A stretch of 64,000 bases of DNA from Mustela lutreola (taxonomy: Eukaryota > Chordata > Mammalia > Carnivora > Mustelidae): assembly GCF_030435805.1 (NCBI RefSeq), contig NC_081291.1, forward strand, positions 12,485,001 to 12,549,000, read 5' to 3'. Position numbers and translations under genes: made by a program. A model generated the notes under the pieces. The model ran no database searches. It was given only the letters and a program-made list of their open reading frames with translations, and had not been told where the DNA came from. Of the stretch, positions 42,480 through 54,540 are shown one piece after another (the stretch's first letter is position 1; the number at the start of each line of letters is the position of its first letter).

Positions 42480-43884
42480 CCCTGGGTGGGGAGAGAGCGA
42501 AGGTGGCCTGGTGGGCAGGAGCTCCGGGTCCAAGCTGAACCCAGTCCTGGAGGACTTCCCGGGGTGGGGAGAGGGGGCCTCACCCTGCAGACCATGGCCG
42601 GTCCCTCCGCCACCCGATGCTCATGATGACTGTCAGCGCTTCTTGGAGCTGCTTGGGGTTCATGGAAGATTGTGTGCCTCAAGTGCATAGTGCAGGGCCT
42701 GGCACATAGTAAAAATTCAGGAAATGATGACAGTAGTAATAGTAATAATAATAATGGCTACTATTTTAAAATCTCAGTGGAAGGAGCTCAGGGTCTCTAG
42801 TCAACCACACCTGAGTTGAGTCTCTCTTCAGAGCTTGTCAGTGCCTCCAGCCATATTTCTAAGTACGAATGGAAAATTAAAGGAAAAAAAGCAACAATTC
42901 AGTCTTCTTTTTTTAACAAAAGTTATTGTGTGGGGGTCTCCAATAAAAATGTTAATATTATTTCAACAACATATTTATCAACAGAAATCAAGTGAAGAGT
43001 GATAGGTATAACATGTATTTGCTTTATTCAGTCTATGCCTCTGAACATCTTAAGAAAATATGAGCTACAGCCTACACATTGTGATTGTGGGACACTATAA
43101 TTTCCAAAATTTTACCTTACTTATTTGCCTATTTTTTTTTAAATAGAAAACGAGTTTTCTAAATAATAAAGAGGATTTGTATAAAAAAAATGTTCAAATT
43201 GGAACATTCTGGTGCTGGTTGGAATTCCATCTTTGAAAGGTTAATGCAGATCTCGCCATCGCTATCCCCAGTTTGCTGCATCAACTCTGAGCTGTTTGCA
43301 AAGCTTAGCAAGCATTACATGGTGGCTTTTTTTCTTTTTTTTTAGACAAAACTCTACCATGTTATCCACATGAGTGAAATAAATTTGAGAAGCTGTTTTC
43401 AAACAGTGCTTCCAACAACTATATCAACAGCAACAATTGGGTTGGTTCCTTAATTTTTTTGAGCTTTAGTTTCCTCATCCCTAAAAGGAAGTTGATTATA
43501 ATAATATCTAGCTGACGAAGTTGTTACAGGGACAAAATAAGTTTATACATATAACGTGCTTATTGTGGGGCATGGAATAGATAATAAACATTGGAGAAGT
43601 TAAGAGTGAGGACAAGCACGCATGACCAGAATCAGATTCTCTTAAAATGTAGCAACCTATGATTGTATCTCTCTTTTAGTTGGGTATTTAATACATTTTC
43701 CTCTTTTGTAATTACTGGTGTCTTAGGACTTAATTCTATCACATTATTTAATATTTGAGCTTTTATATATATTAATGTACATAGCTAATATATACTTGTA
43801 TATGTATATTTAATCTGTACAAATACACAAAGACACATGTATATTCCTGTTTACTATACCAAAAACAAACAAAGAAACAAAAAG
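42480..43884. other. 5' flank of the minus-strand OR10H gene, unassigned
   Basis: The first 200 bp is GC-rich. Most of the remainder is A/T-rich and unassigned. It would contain the promoter and any non-coding exons of the OR gene, but no signal can be named safely. Confidence 0.35.
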
Positions 43885-44030
43885 AATACAAGATTGGGTT
43901 ATGGACATTGGGGAAGGTATGTGCTATGGTGAGTGCTGTGAAGTGTGTAAACCTGGCGATTCACAGACCTGTATCCCTGGGGCTAATAATACATTATATG
44001 TTAATAAAAAAATAAAAAATAAGAAAACAA
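43885..44030 (+). mobile_element. 5'-truncated LINE-1 3' UTR
   Basis: About 140 bp: GGTTATGGACATTGGGGAAG, AGTGCTGTGAAGTGTGTAAA, CCTGTATCCCTGGGGCTAAT and an A-rich tail. Confidence 0.85.
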
Positions 44031-45339
44031 GACCCCAAACACCAAGATCATGTAATTATCATGAAAAAGAACCCTGTGTGAGGCCATAAAGGAAGTGCAG
44101 GTACATTCCCAAGTACCAGTATTACAAAGACGCAGGTATCTGACCATTTGACAATGAAACTAGAACTTAATAAGAGGATACCTCAAAATTCCCAAATACT
44201 TACAGTGTAAATATTAGGTTGAACCATTTGACGTTGCCACCATTACATACCACTCATTAATCTTCAGGCTAAAAGGAAAATTAAGAAACACTAAGAAATT
44301 CATGATAATGAAAAGTCGAAATAACTAAAATGAAATGGATTATGTGCTGGGATAGAAAAAGGATATGAATGGAGAGCCAGAAAAATTCTAGTAAGATCTG
44401 TTGCTTGCTATATAGTTATATACACCAACAGTCATTTCCTGGGTCTGCTCATTGTCATGGGGTTCTGTAAGATCCTGCTGTTAGAAAGATTTGGTGAGGG
44501 GAGGATAAGAATTTTCTGTATTATTTTTGCTACTTGTTCATAAGTTTAAAATTTGTTAATAATTAAACATTGCAAAATAAGATATCGCTCACTGTTGCAC
44601 AAAACCTGTCACAATCTAGGAATTACTTTAAACAAGAACACACAAGAGTTGCGTGGGGAAAAATTAAACCTCTATTAGATAAAAAACATGAAAGATCATA
44701 TGCCTAAATGGATGAAAAGAAAAGACAATATAAGAAAGATGTTCATTTTCCCCCCAATTTAATTTATACATGCAATGTAATCTTTGCAGAACTATCCAGC
44801 TGGATTTCTTGAGAAAGATGATAATAAATTTATTTCAAAATGTTTATAAAAAAATAAAGACCCATGAATCACAGAGGCGGTCTTGAAATGAAGAGTGAAA
44901 GGTGGTGGAGGGGTGAGGTAATTGCCTTCTGAGACACAGAGACATTCTACAGAGTCTTGGAAACAAAGCAGGGTAGGATTAGTGCAAGGGCAGACAGATG
45001 ACCAGTGATTCTGAATGCAGACCTCTAAAACAGAGTTAGCCATTTGTATATGGTTAAGGTCACACCACAGATCTTTTAGAAAGAAATGAATTGTTTAAGG
45101 GATGCTGTTGAGGAAAGTATCTCTCTGTACAAACAAAAACCAAAACTAGACTCTCACTATCCCAATGAAAAGAGAATCAAGAGAGATTAGTAACATAATT
45201 GTAACATAAAAACAGAGCTAATGAGAGCAAGCGTAACAGGATCTTTGTGCTCTAAGAACAGAAAAGAAGTTCCTTAAACAACAACAACAACAAAAAACAA
45301 CACAAACCTTAAATAAAAAATTTTACATCAGATTTATGA
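44031..45339. other. A/T-rich intergenic stretch, probably old LINE-1 debris
   Basis: Several phrases have LINE-1 flavour, but none is decisive. No gene was recognised. Confidence 0.3.
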
Positions 45340-45457
45340 ATCATATTAACAAAGAGCATCATGGATAAAGTTAACAGATGACAGAGAACAGGAAGTTATT
45401 TGCTGTACAGCTGAGCCTATACTTAACAATATGATAGTGTGCAATTAAAAACTTCTT

Positions 45458-45973
45458 AAGAATATAGACAACATTTTCACAATATTTATTCTTCCAATCC
45501 AGGAGCATGGAACATTTTTCCATTTCTTTGTGTCTTCCTCAATTTCTTTCATGAGTACTTTATAGTTTTCTGAGTATAGATTCTGTGTCTCTTTGGTTAG
45601 GTGAGTGCTGTGAAGTGTGTAAACCTGGTGATTCACAGACCTGGGGATAAAAATATATGTATATAAAAAATATATGTTTATAAAAAATAAAAAATAAAAA
45701 AAAAAAAAAAAAAAAAAAAAAAACAAACAAACAAACAAAAAACACCAGGCCCTATATTCTTCAACAATGTCAGTGTTATGGAAGACAAAGAAAGGCTGAG
45801 GATCTCTCCAGATTAAAGGACACTGAGAGGGCATACCCACTAAATGCCATGCGCGGATCCTGGATTGAAAGCAGTACCAGAGAAAAACATGCTACACAGG
45901 ACATTATGAGGCCACTTAACACAGTTGGATTATGGACAGTAATAAGTATAATAACTAATAAAAAGAATTTTGC

Positions 45974-46010
<37 letters not shown>

Positions 46011-46021
46011 TATAGACAACA
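45458..46021 (+). mobile_element. LINE-1 with 5' inversion and a candidate 3' transduction
   Basis: Perfect 16-bp repeats AAGAATATAGACAACA (45458-45473 and 46006-46021) enclose everything. Inside are: a reversed ORF2 piece (45474-45600); a forward 3' UTR (45601-45690); a long first A-rich tail with AAACAAACAAAC (to about 45741); about 240 bp of non-LINE-1 sequence (45742-45980); and a second, pure A-tail of about 26 bases. Two tails inside one target duplication are the signature of a read-through transcript carrying 3' flanking DNA. Confidence 0.88.
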
Positions 46022-46221
46022 ATATTGTATTATAATCATCAAACTTGCTAAGCAGCATTGATTAGATCCTCATTATTCCTAACACTAAAAAGAAATAATT
46101 ATTATGTGACCTGATAGAGGTGCTAACTATCACTCCAAGGGCAGTCATATTACAATATATAAGCATACCAACTCAGCATGTTGTACACCTTAAATTGATA
46201 CAAGTTATCTGTCAATATATT

Positions 46222-46310
46222 TCATTTTTTATTGATTTAGCCACATGAGGTACATCCTTAGTTTTTGAGGTAGTGTTCAATGATTCATTAGTTGCATATA
46301 TTTCAATAAA
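46222..46310 (-). mobile_element. Small LINE-1 3' UTR scrap
   Basis: Reversed tail with CATCCTTAGTTTTTGAGGTA and GATTCATTAGTTGCATATAT. ATATATTTCA flanks both sides (46214 and 46295). Confidence 0.75.
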
Positions 46311-46324
46311 AAGAACTTGCTAAG

Positions 46325-46730
46325 ATGATAGATTTCGTTAATGTTATTAACACACACACCCACAGAGGAAGGGGACACAAGGTATCATTTGGAGCTGATA
46401 GATACATTTATTACCTTGATTGTGGGGATGGTATCACAATTATGGGCACGTATGTCCAAACTCATAAAAACATATACATTAAATATATGCAGATTTTTGT
46501 CTATTATGTATACTTCAGTCAGACTGAAAAAAAAATCCACTGAGAGAGCAGTATCTAGAATCTACAATGACAAAAAAGAGAAGTGAGAAAACCATGGAGA
46601 AAAAAGACAGGATCATGATAGAAAGAGGGCAACAGAGGGGCACAGGAGATTTGCAGCTGAGGAAGTGGAAAAGGCAAGCAGCAAAGACATGAGAAGCTGA
46701 TTAGCAACTAGAGGAATTCAATTGAAAACT
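46325..46730. other. Unassigned, probably old LINE-1 sequence
   Basis: No secure feature. A short CACACACACCCAC run lies at 46350. Confidence 0.3.
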
Positions 46731-46966
46731 GCAACACTCTCATGGTTCATCTCCCCATTCGATACAAACTGAGGGTTTGGGAGGGTAGGGGGGGGTGCGG
46801 GGGTTAGGTGAACCTAGTGGTGGGTATTAAGGAGGGCATGTATTGCTTGGAGCACTGGGTATGGTGCAAAAACAATGACCCTTGGAACACCGGAAAAACA
46901 AAATTAAAAAAAAAAAAAAAGAGTCACACCATAAAATTAAATAAATAAATGAAACAGCAACACTCT
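46731..46966 (+). mobile_element. 5'-truncated LINE-1 3' UTR with target duplication and tail extension
   Basis: GCAACACTCT occurs at 46731-46740 and 46957-46966. The UTR (GAACCTAGTGGTGGGTATTA, TTGGAGCACTGGGTATGGTG) ends in a 15-base A-tail. About 36 bp of further sequence (GAGTCACACCAT and an A/T-rich part) follows before the right repeat. Confidence 0.85.
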
Positions 46967-47409
46967 GTGAATGCAATGAGCACAGACATCCCCCCCCCCC
47001 CCGCCCCGTTGGAGCAGCAAGACTTAGAAAGTTGGATTTGCTCTGTGTTGTCCCAGATGTGGGGTAAGTGGACTACAATGACTCTCATGGTACTTGGTGG
47101 TTCATGGCCAGATTAAGGGAACACTCACCTGAAGTCGCAAAATCACTGCTCCTAAGTCTCCGTCTGAAACGCTCACAGAGCTCAGTGAAGGGGCGTGGTC
47201 AAGACCATTCACTGCAGCATTGTCTGTGATGGTGGAGAGCTGGGGGACAGTCTGAGAGACCCCCACAACCTGGGGCATGAAGAAGTAACATGTGGTGAGC
47301 CTGAACCATGAAGCTCTAAACAACATGTAAGAAAGAAACAAATCTGACATCCACACTGCAATGTGGATGGCTCTTAAACCATAGCTCTGGGTGAAAAATT
47401 AGAAAAGAA
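46967..47409. other. Intergenic, partly old LINE-1-like
   Basis: A C-rich run lies at 46990-47008. TTCACTGCAGCATTGTCTGT (47206-47225) is reminiscent of an ancient LINE-1 ORF2 end. Other parts are unassigned. Confidence 0.35.
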
Positions 47410-47410
47410 G

Positions 47411-47455
<45 letters not shown>

Positions 47456-47535
47456 TCATATTTATACCTGTATCATTGATACATATATATCTTAATGATA
47501 CATATATATATATATATATATATCTATGATACACA
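47410..47535. repeat. (CA)n / (TA)n microsatellite
   Basis: A CACACACACACA run of about 30 bases, then TATATATA tracts interrupted by short unique text. It is a candidate polymorphic locus. Confidence 0.95.
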
Positions 47536-48884
47536 TAGCTATCATATACATATATTGGGTACATTTGATGACAAGCTTTGAAGTATTTACCCAGGAGCAG
47601 AGCTCACCCCCATATTACAATCCTGCTTCCATCCTCCCCACTCCCTCCCCTGGAAGATTGTTATTAAGTGTCATCTCAGAGCCATGGTGAGCCAGTGCTT
47701 GGAGGACCCAGAATCCGGTGGAAAATGGACAATTGGGCTGAGTGTCAGAATGGGGTTCCTCATGCAGGAAAGCAGCATTGGGCCACAGGGGCATGGGGCA
47801 GCCCAACAATTCTAGGGGTACCTGTCTCAACTCCCTTCTCTACCTCATCCCTTGGCCACCTCTCTGGCCCCTACTCCCAGCCTCTCTGTGCCATGGCTAG
47901 CCCTGGCTCTGTTCTCATTCCCTGTCTCCTGGTAAACCGTGCCTGTCCACCTCCCCTTTTGACTCCAAATCTAACTGGCTTCCAGAGTCCATCTTCTGAG
48001 ACACATGCACCTTGGGGAGTCATTCCAACCCACTTCAAATCCTGGATCCTCACCATGTGTTGGGATAGCCAGAGAACTGCCCTCATGGGTTCTCTGTGGG
48101 GATTGGATGCCAAGTGATCAGCACAGAGAAAGTTCTCAAGGAATGCTAGCTGGCATTGTGGTCAATTTTTATCATCGTCTTTGAGCTGGCTGTCACTCAC
48201 TCTTCTCTTTCAGGTAATGCATATTGGTGCCAGCCCCTATTCTGGGGCTCCCTATGTCTATACCGTGGATGACCACACCCAAGCACGTACTCCTACTGCC
48301 TTGGGCAACCCATCTCTTCCCCTTTCTTGGCTACAAACAGGCCAATGTATGTGCTTCAAAATGTATAAATGGTACCCCAAAAAAGGGGTCTCTCTTGTCC
48401 CTTTGTCTCTGTCTGGCACTTGTTCTGTGTCGTCCTTCCCAGAACAACCCCTGTGCAATGCTCTCCAATGGGAATGGAGGTCTCCAAGTGACCTGTCCAG
48501 GTATGATTTAAGGAAGGAGAAAGTCCAGGCCCTCATCCTAGCTATGGGCTCTCAGCCAGAACCCCAAGCCAGGGCACACTCGGGCTGGCCCCACATCCTG
48601 ACCCTGTGCCCTTCCTTCCTCCTCGAGGGGACACTACTCATTCAGCTCTCTCTGCTTATGCATTGGTGTCAGAGACTCAAGACTGGGCTCCCGGGAGTAT
48701 AAGCAGACAGAGCTGAGCACTGCCACATAGATACACAAGTTCTGAAATATACACCAGCAGTGAAACCCAGGAGACACTTAGCCAGGAACAGAGACACTGT
48801 TGCTCATTCTGCACCCCTCTACTGAGGATGAACCAGGTGACTGGACCAGAGACCAGAGACCTGCAAACAAGTATACCATGGTGG
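47536..48884. other. Unique-looking intergenic sequence
   Basis: Relatively GC-rich. Open frames at 47668-48117 and 48181-48702 exist, but they carry no recognised domain. No repeat was named. Confidence 0.35.
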
Positions 48885-49265
48885 GTTGAATAGCATCCCC
48901 CTCCAATTCACGTCCACTGGAATGTTGGAACATCACCTTATTTGGAAATAGGGTCTTTGCAGATGTAATCACGGTAAGGATTAAGGTGAGATCATCCTGG
49001 ATAAAGGTGGGCCCTAAATCCAATGACTGGTGTCCTGACAAGAATAGGAGGGGACACACAGACGGAAGCAGGCTTTGTAAAGACAGAGGCATGCCTCAGG
49101 CCACCAGAAAGATACTCCCCGAGAGCCTTTGGAGGGAGCATGACCTGACCCTGCCTATATCTTGGTTTTAGACTCTAGCCTCCAGAACTGTGAGAGAATA
49201 AATTTCTGTTGTTTAAAGCCACCTGGTTGTGGGACTTGTCACAGCAGCCACAGGAAATGAATATG
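48885..49265 (+). mobile_element. MLT1-type solo LTR (ERVL-MaLR fossil)
   Basis: Classical order of an MLT1 LTR: GGTGGGTTGAATAGCATCCC, TTATTTGGAAATAGGGTCTT, AATCCAATGACTGGTGTCCT, TCCAGAACTGTGAGAGAATA and TTCTGTTGTTTAAAGCCACC. It is a nearly full-length LTR with no internal region. The family is of early eutherian age, and this is an inert fossil. Confidence 0.92.
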
Positions 49266-51242
49266 GACAAACACAAGTGCACATAAACAAGCAGCGCCCA
49301 CAGAAGCACACACAACATTGTATAAATGAACACACGTACATGGTGACAAACCCAGTGCCACCCTTCTGGCTCAGCACCATTCTCCGCATGCCTGGTACAG
49401 AGAACACTTCCTGCCTGGGAATGGACCCTGGCATGCCTGACTGCTGTGGGTCCAGGCTTTGGGGGGAAGGAGGTAGTGTGGGCAGTAGATGGACTCAGTG
49501 TGGGACCAGGTTGCTGGGAGTATAACCCCACTCCACCCCATCGCTCTCCTAGCTCCCTTCCTCCAGCCAGAGCCTCCCTCTGCTTTGGCTTTCCATGGTC
49601 CGCAAAATTTCTCCCTTCTAGCTCCCCTGGCTCTTGCCACCTGTTCCTGGAAAACATTGCTGGAAAGAGCGTTCCTCTTGCCTTGCTTGCAGACTGCTGC
49701 CAGGGATGCCGTGTTTGCAGCCGGGACTGGGGCTGTGCGTCCTGCCTCGTGCAGGGCCAGTGGTGAGCCGGGGCCAGCTGTAAGCCAGGCGGGAGCTTTA
49801 TCTCCCTGGTGCCCTCCCCTGTGATGGATTCCCAGAGGTCTTTCCCCAGAGTCTGGGATGTAGGATGCCAGCTTCTCCAAGTTCAAGGAGGATGACAGGG
49901 GCCCTGGAAATGCCCCTTCCTCTCTTGATCTTTCTCTCCTTTTCCTTCTTCTCTCTCTTCCTCAGGTCGTCCCTCACTTCTTTTCTTCCAGTCATCCCTC
50001 CCTTCTTGTCTCTCGTGCTCTCTCCCTACTTCCTCCATCCATCACATCTTCATTGAGCACTAGTTAAGGAACTTGGTCTGAATCCTGGAACCCAAAAAGA
50101 GCACTGCAGTAACCCTAAAAGAGCTCTCAGTCTAGCTCACAGCTGGATGCAGACATATTACATTATATAAAATGCAACAGTATAACATGGTGTATTATAA
50201 TCTATAGTAGATTGTAACTGCACAGGGACATTATTTACTTTCTACCTTGAGTTTTTTTACTCAATAACAAATATTTAATAAACTCCTACTATATGCCAAG
50301 CAAGCTTTTCCTTTTTGATACTATTTCGAAGTTTTTTCTTTGTTTTTAAAATTAGTGCCAAAAGAGAAAGGCATTATAATTTGTAAATGAAATTACATAT
50401 CTTGTATCTCTTTAGCTTAGTAGTTGGAGCTACTTGGTCTTTAGCTGCAAGACTATTGTTCTAGTACCAAGGAAAAAATGTTACATGTGCCATGAGATTG
50501 TGCATTTTTAAAAGATAAAAGCAAGCAGTAAAAAGATGAATTTAAACATATTATAACATTATTACATACGCTATACGATATATATATATATATACTTGTA
50601 TGTATATAACACACAGATATGAATACACATTCATCCTGGAAGTTCTCTGGAGAATTCCGACATCCACAAATCCAAAAGAAAAAGATGCCTTATAAAAATG
50701 TCATCTTTCCATCTAAAGAGATGAGTTCCTGATCTCCGGATCCCTGGTGGTTTTTCCTTTGTGTAACTATTTCCACTGGGTCAGGCCCCCTGCAACTCAG
50801 CATTTTTTCTGATGATATACGTGTTCATGTGCCCTTATTGTAATGCAGAGGTCCCATCTCACAGCAGTTTTAGCATCTCTTAGCATGTGGGCTCACATGG
50901 CCCACATCAATATGGAGAAAATTCCTGGTGTCCTCCAGTTCCTACTCCGCTGAGTAGGTTTGTTGGGTGTAGACCATAGTCCCTGGGTTGCCTACCCTAC
51001 AGCTTCACAGCATGTGTGTCCTCATGACACTCCCCAAGGGCCTTGCTGCCAATGAGCAAATCCTGCAGCCGGGCTATCAAGATCCTTCACCTTTGCTGAT
51101 GGACTTTCAAGGGTACTCAGCCCTTCCTATGAGTGAACACAATGCCCTAAGTCTTCTCCATAGAGAATAGGCCAAGGATCTGGCTTGAAAAAAATTCTGT
51201 CATGAAACAAATCACATAGAATGACAGGATGCCATTCCATGA
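49266..51242. other. Intergenic stretch, no gene recognised
   Basis: 49270-50060 is GC-rich with several open frames but no known domain. 50280-50640 is A/T-rich with a short TATATATATATA run near 50580. No repeat family was named. Confidence 0.35.
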
Positions 51243-51705
51243 GTCAGGTTTCTAGGGCTGCTGTAACAAAGCACATAAACCTAGTGACTTAAAACCACGC
51301 ATATCTATCATCCTCTATGCTGGAGGCCAGAAGCCAAAATCAGGGTCACCAGCTGTGAGTCAAGGTGTGAGCAGGGCTGCGTCCTTCAGGGGATCCAGGG
51401 GAGGTTCTGTCTCCTGCTTTCCCAGCTGCCAGAGGCAGCAGGCATTCCTTGGCTCAAGGTTCCTGGCTCAGCTACTCCAATCCCTCCTTCCAGTGTCACA
51501 TCACCGACTTCTCTCTGTGTCTGACCCCTCCTGCCCCCTTCTAGAAGGACACTTGCAGTTATAGCAAGCCCACCTGGATGATCCAGGGCAATCCCTCTGC
51601 CTCAGAGGATTAACTGCATCTCATCACATGCAGTCCCTTTTGCTGGGGAAGGGAACACAGTCACAGGCTCTGGAAAAGGACCTCTTAGGGGTGGTGGGTT
51701 GGCAT
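51243..51705 (-). mobile_element. MLT1-type LTR relic (ERVL-MaLR fossil)
   Basis: In reverse it has the MaLR LTR pattern: TCTAGGGCTGCTGTAACAAA, CTGGAGGCCAGAAGCCAAAA, CATTCCTTGGCTCAAGGTTC and CCACCTGGATGATCCAGGGC. It is ancient and inert. Its left end crosses into the inverted duplication arm that begins at or before 51566. Confidence 0.8.
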
Positions 51706-52055
51706 TAATCGTTAACACCAGTAATTGTAAAATAATGAAATGGAACCCCGGGGTCTCATGTCAGTGACATGAGTCAAGTCACAAGTGTCACAAAGTGTCT
51801 CTGTAACTCCTCTGGAGTCAGTGTTTCTCTCTGGCTGTGTGAAGGGGTGTGTGTTTAGGGCTGCACCTGCCCTCCCACTCCGAAGTCTTCCTCTCCCAGT
51901 CAGGACCACACTTCCCTCTGCAGGCACCTGAGAAAGGCGCATTCCTGATCACCAAGGGCACACATATGCAGATTGTAATGAATTCTGGCTTCAGCACTTC
52001 AGGGTACTGTGTCTGGGGACAAATCATCTCTCAGATTTGCATTTTCTGCATTTCT
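51566..52055. repeat. Outer left arm of the inverted duplication
   Basis: Reverse complement of 63484-64000. The two copies are about 97% alike in the part nearest 51566, and about 90% alike toward 52055. The right copy holds about 24 extra bases near 63655-63680. Because 51566 pairs with the last base of the window, the duplication continues past the window end. The left-hand limit cannot be set. Confidence 0.9.
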
Positions 52056-52618
52056 TTTTGTTTTTCCATTTTATTTTATTTATTTTCAGTGTTCCGGAAT
52101 TCGTTGTTTATGGAAAAAGCCTTTTAATATACACAAACATCACTCATAACCATAGATGCAAAAATCCTTAGTATCATTTTAGCAACTAGACTACAACAAG
52201 AAACATAAAGGATAATATTTAATGATAAAGTGGAGTTATCCCAGGAAAGCAAGGTTGGTTTAACCTTAGAAAATCAAAGTAATCCCATATTAACTGATGA
52301 GATAGAAAACTCTAGGACCTACTCAATGATGTATTTGATGCAACTTATATTTCTGATCATATTCATTTTTTAAAAATTTATTGTTTATTTATTTTCAACA
52401 TAACAGTATTCATTATTTTTGCACCACACCCAGTGCTCCATGCAATCTGTGCCCTCTATAATACCCACCACCTGGTACACCAAACTCCCACCACCCTCTG
52501 CCACTTCAAACCCCTCAGATTGTTTTTCAGAGTCCATAGTCTCTCATGGTTCACCTCCCCTTCCAATTTCCCCCAACTCCCTTCTCCTCTCTAATCTGTA
52601 ACCTTATTTAAATAAATA
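52050..52618. mobile_element. LINE-1 debris in place of the OR gene segment
   Basis: Three pieces lie here: a short reversed young UTR (52050-52111), an old forward ORF2 relic (52112-52345, with TCCCAGGAAAGCAAGGTTGG) and a reversed younger 3' UTR (52365-52600). The right arm of the inverted duplication has 3.2 kb here, including the OR10H4-like gene. Confidence 0.8.
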
Positions 52619-54313
52619 TCTTTGAAAATATTCAGTTAATGAGCTTTTGCACTGCTGAAAATTGACCAGGGAATACTATCTAGAAGAAATAAGAAAGCAG
52701 TGACATTCAGAAGGAGAAACCTCAATGTAGAAATGAGTCAAGGACATGAGCAGAGAATTCACAGAAGGAGTTACACAGACACAGGAAAGGGTGGTTTTAA
52801 GGCAAGAAAAGGACAAAGGAAAATGATCACGGACTTTCACTGTACACCTATTCGTTTCCCCAGACTAGAAAGTGCCGGGTACTAATCAAAACATGGTCAG
52901 AAGGCAATCCTTATGGCCTGCTGGCGAGAACCAAGAATGCAGAAGAACAGACTTCACCTGCTCTGTGCAACAGCACATGGTCTCCTGAGCATCTATCTTG
53001 ATTGTTCACACCTGTCTGAAGGGAGATTGTCAGAGGATGTTTCAGTAGCATTGCCTGAAGTGGGGAAATGGACAAGCCTGCTTGGGAACTGTAATTGGAA
53101 AGAGGCCAGGTCCATGGGCTGGATGCAACCGCTGGAGCCCTGAGAAGGAGTTTGATGCACACACAGCGGGTAAAGGAACCTGTAAAATGATCTTGAGTGA
53201 ATGAAGCAAAAGCAGATGAACACTCAAGCATAATTCTATTTGGGCACATGAAAATTAGAGCACCTAAACCTATTCTAGACCGTGCTGTAAGGGTGTATAC
53301 ATGTCACCATACATTTCTCAATACCCACAGAATGGGTAACACAGTCAACCCTAATATAACCTATGTGGTGAATTAGTAATTCTGTATCTATCCATCTTGG
53401 TTCACCAACTGGAACAAATGCACCACAAGAATTACTAGATTGTACAGCCTTTAGCAACAAACCTGACCTCAACCCAACAGATGTCAGTAGCAACCCCCCC
53501 CCCCCCCCCACCATGAGCTCTGACAACCAAGAGGTCCTCCAGGCAGGTACAAATATTTCAGGTTAGGGATACAAAATCATTCCCAAATAAGATACAGACT
53601 TAGAAGCTGCAAAGGGCACTAGGTTGGGTGAAGAACCCAAGATCCAGAATGGGCAGCCTGAGAAGACCCCCAGCAGCTGCCCAAGGCTAAGAGCCTGTCT
53701 AATGACCCTTCTCCTAGACCCTGTCCTCAGTCTGGGTCTCGCTCCCCATAACTATTCAAGTATTGTCACCTACCCTGTCCCTCCTGTCCCTCTCAGCCTG
53801 GGCTGCCTCTTCCAGGAAGCAACCAGCAGGAGAAGGCAGAAGGAGCTCTCCTGCCTGAGGCTGTCAGTGGCGCACACAGGGGCAGGTGTGTGGCCAGACC
53901 TTGGAGTTTCTGGAACTGATGCTGTGTGCTCTACCCCTGATTCAGCTTCCCAGGAGGCTGCTACCCAGGGTCTTCCCAGGACACCAGCCTGCAAGGTCTG
54001 CCCTCTGGTTCTTAAGCGGCCAGGAGGATCATCAGAGGGCCTCCAGGGACCTGAAGTCTTTACTCCTTCCTCCAACACTCCAACACAACCAAGGATCCCT
54101 ACTTTCTAACTCTGCCCAGAGCCCCAGTCCCTGCTCAAGCCTGGGAACTCCCAGTCTTGGGGGAGACAGGACAGGATTAGATGCCCTCAGCGAGTTGGGA
54201 TCAGGGCACGGTCAGAAGGAAGGCGGGAACTGGAGCAACCCAGAGTGGGAATCCTGGGCTCTGCCCTGGAGTCAAGGTAGCTGGAAGCCTTTCCAGAATA
54301 AAGGTAATTTAGA
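52619..54313. repeat. Inner left arm of the inverted duplication
   Basis: Reverse complement of 58632-60313. The outer 650 bp (52619-53270) is virtually identical between arms. Identity drops to about 95% around 53900-54100 and about 85% near 54250. It contains a reversed MER5A relic (about 53450-53530) with a poly(C) run. Open frames in it are mirrored in the other arm only because the DNA is duplicated. Confidence 0.95.
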
Positions 54314-54540
54314 GCTGGGTCTTGGAGGATTGTTTCCCTAGGTTAATGGAAGTATTTAATGTCTTCTGACCAAACTGGATATCCCCACTTCTCCCAGCTT
54401 GGTTGACTTATCCTATCTCTGTTTTCATGGTGATCCAAGCCAGTGACTTCATCGTAGTCTGTGTATCTTTGAGCTATAATAACATATTTGGAATTTGTCC
54501 AGTTCCCGAAACACAGTCCCTTACCCTTGTCTCAGGAGTA
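54314..54540. repeat. Diverged innermost part of the left arm
   Basis: Matches the reverse complement of about 58170-58436 at roughly 70% by eye (for example GACCAAACTGGATA on both sides). It shows the inverted duplication is older than its near-identical outer part suggests. Confidence 0.7.

Larger units (their letters stand above)
45340..46324 (+). mobile_element. Old LINE-1 3' UTR hosting younger insertions
   Basis: The host sequence reads through AACATTAACAAAG-type text to ATATAGACAACAATATTGTA, then GACCTGATAGAGGTGCTAAC, CATATTACAATATATAAGCA and CATGTTGTACACCTTAAATT. It is split by the LINE-1 at 45474-46005 and by a small one near 46222-46305. Confidence 0.65.

Noticed and set aside
48181-48702. 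173-codon frame in a GC-richer unique stretch
   Set aside because: It has no recognised domain, no homologous copy and no consistent exon structure. Cytochrome P450 4F remains, expected near OR10H in human, were looked for and not seen.
52911-53249. 112-codon frame, identical to one at 59681-60019
   Set aside because: Same reason: near-identical duplicated DNA preserves any open frame. No domain, signal peptide or splice context supports a gene.
53624-54109. 161-codon open frame whose peptide is also encoded in the other arm (59040-59309)
   Set aside because: It is conserved only because the DNA is duplicated. No known domain is visible, and differences between the arms are not biased to silent positions by eye.
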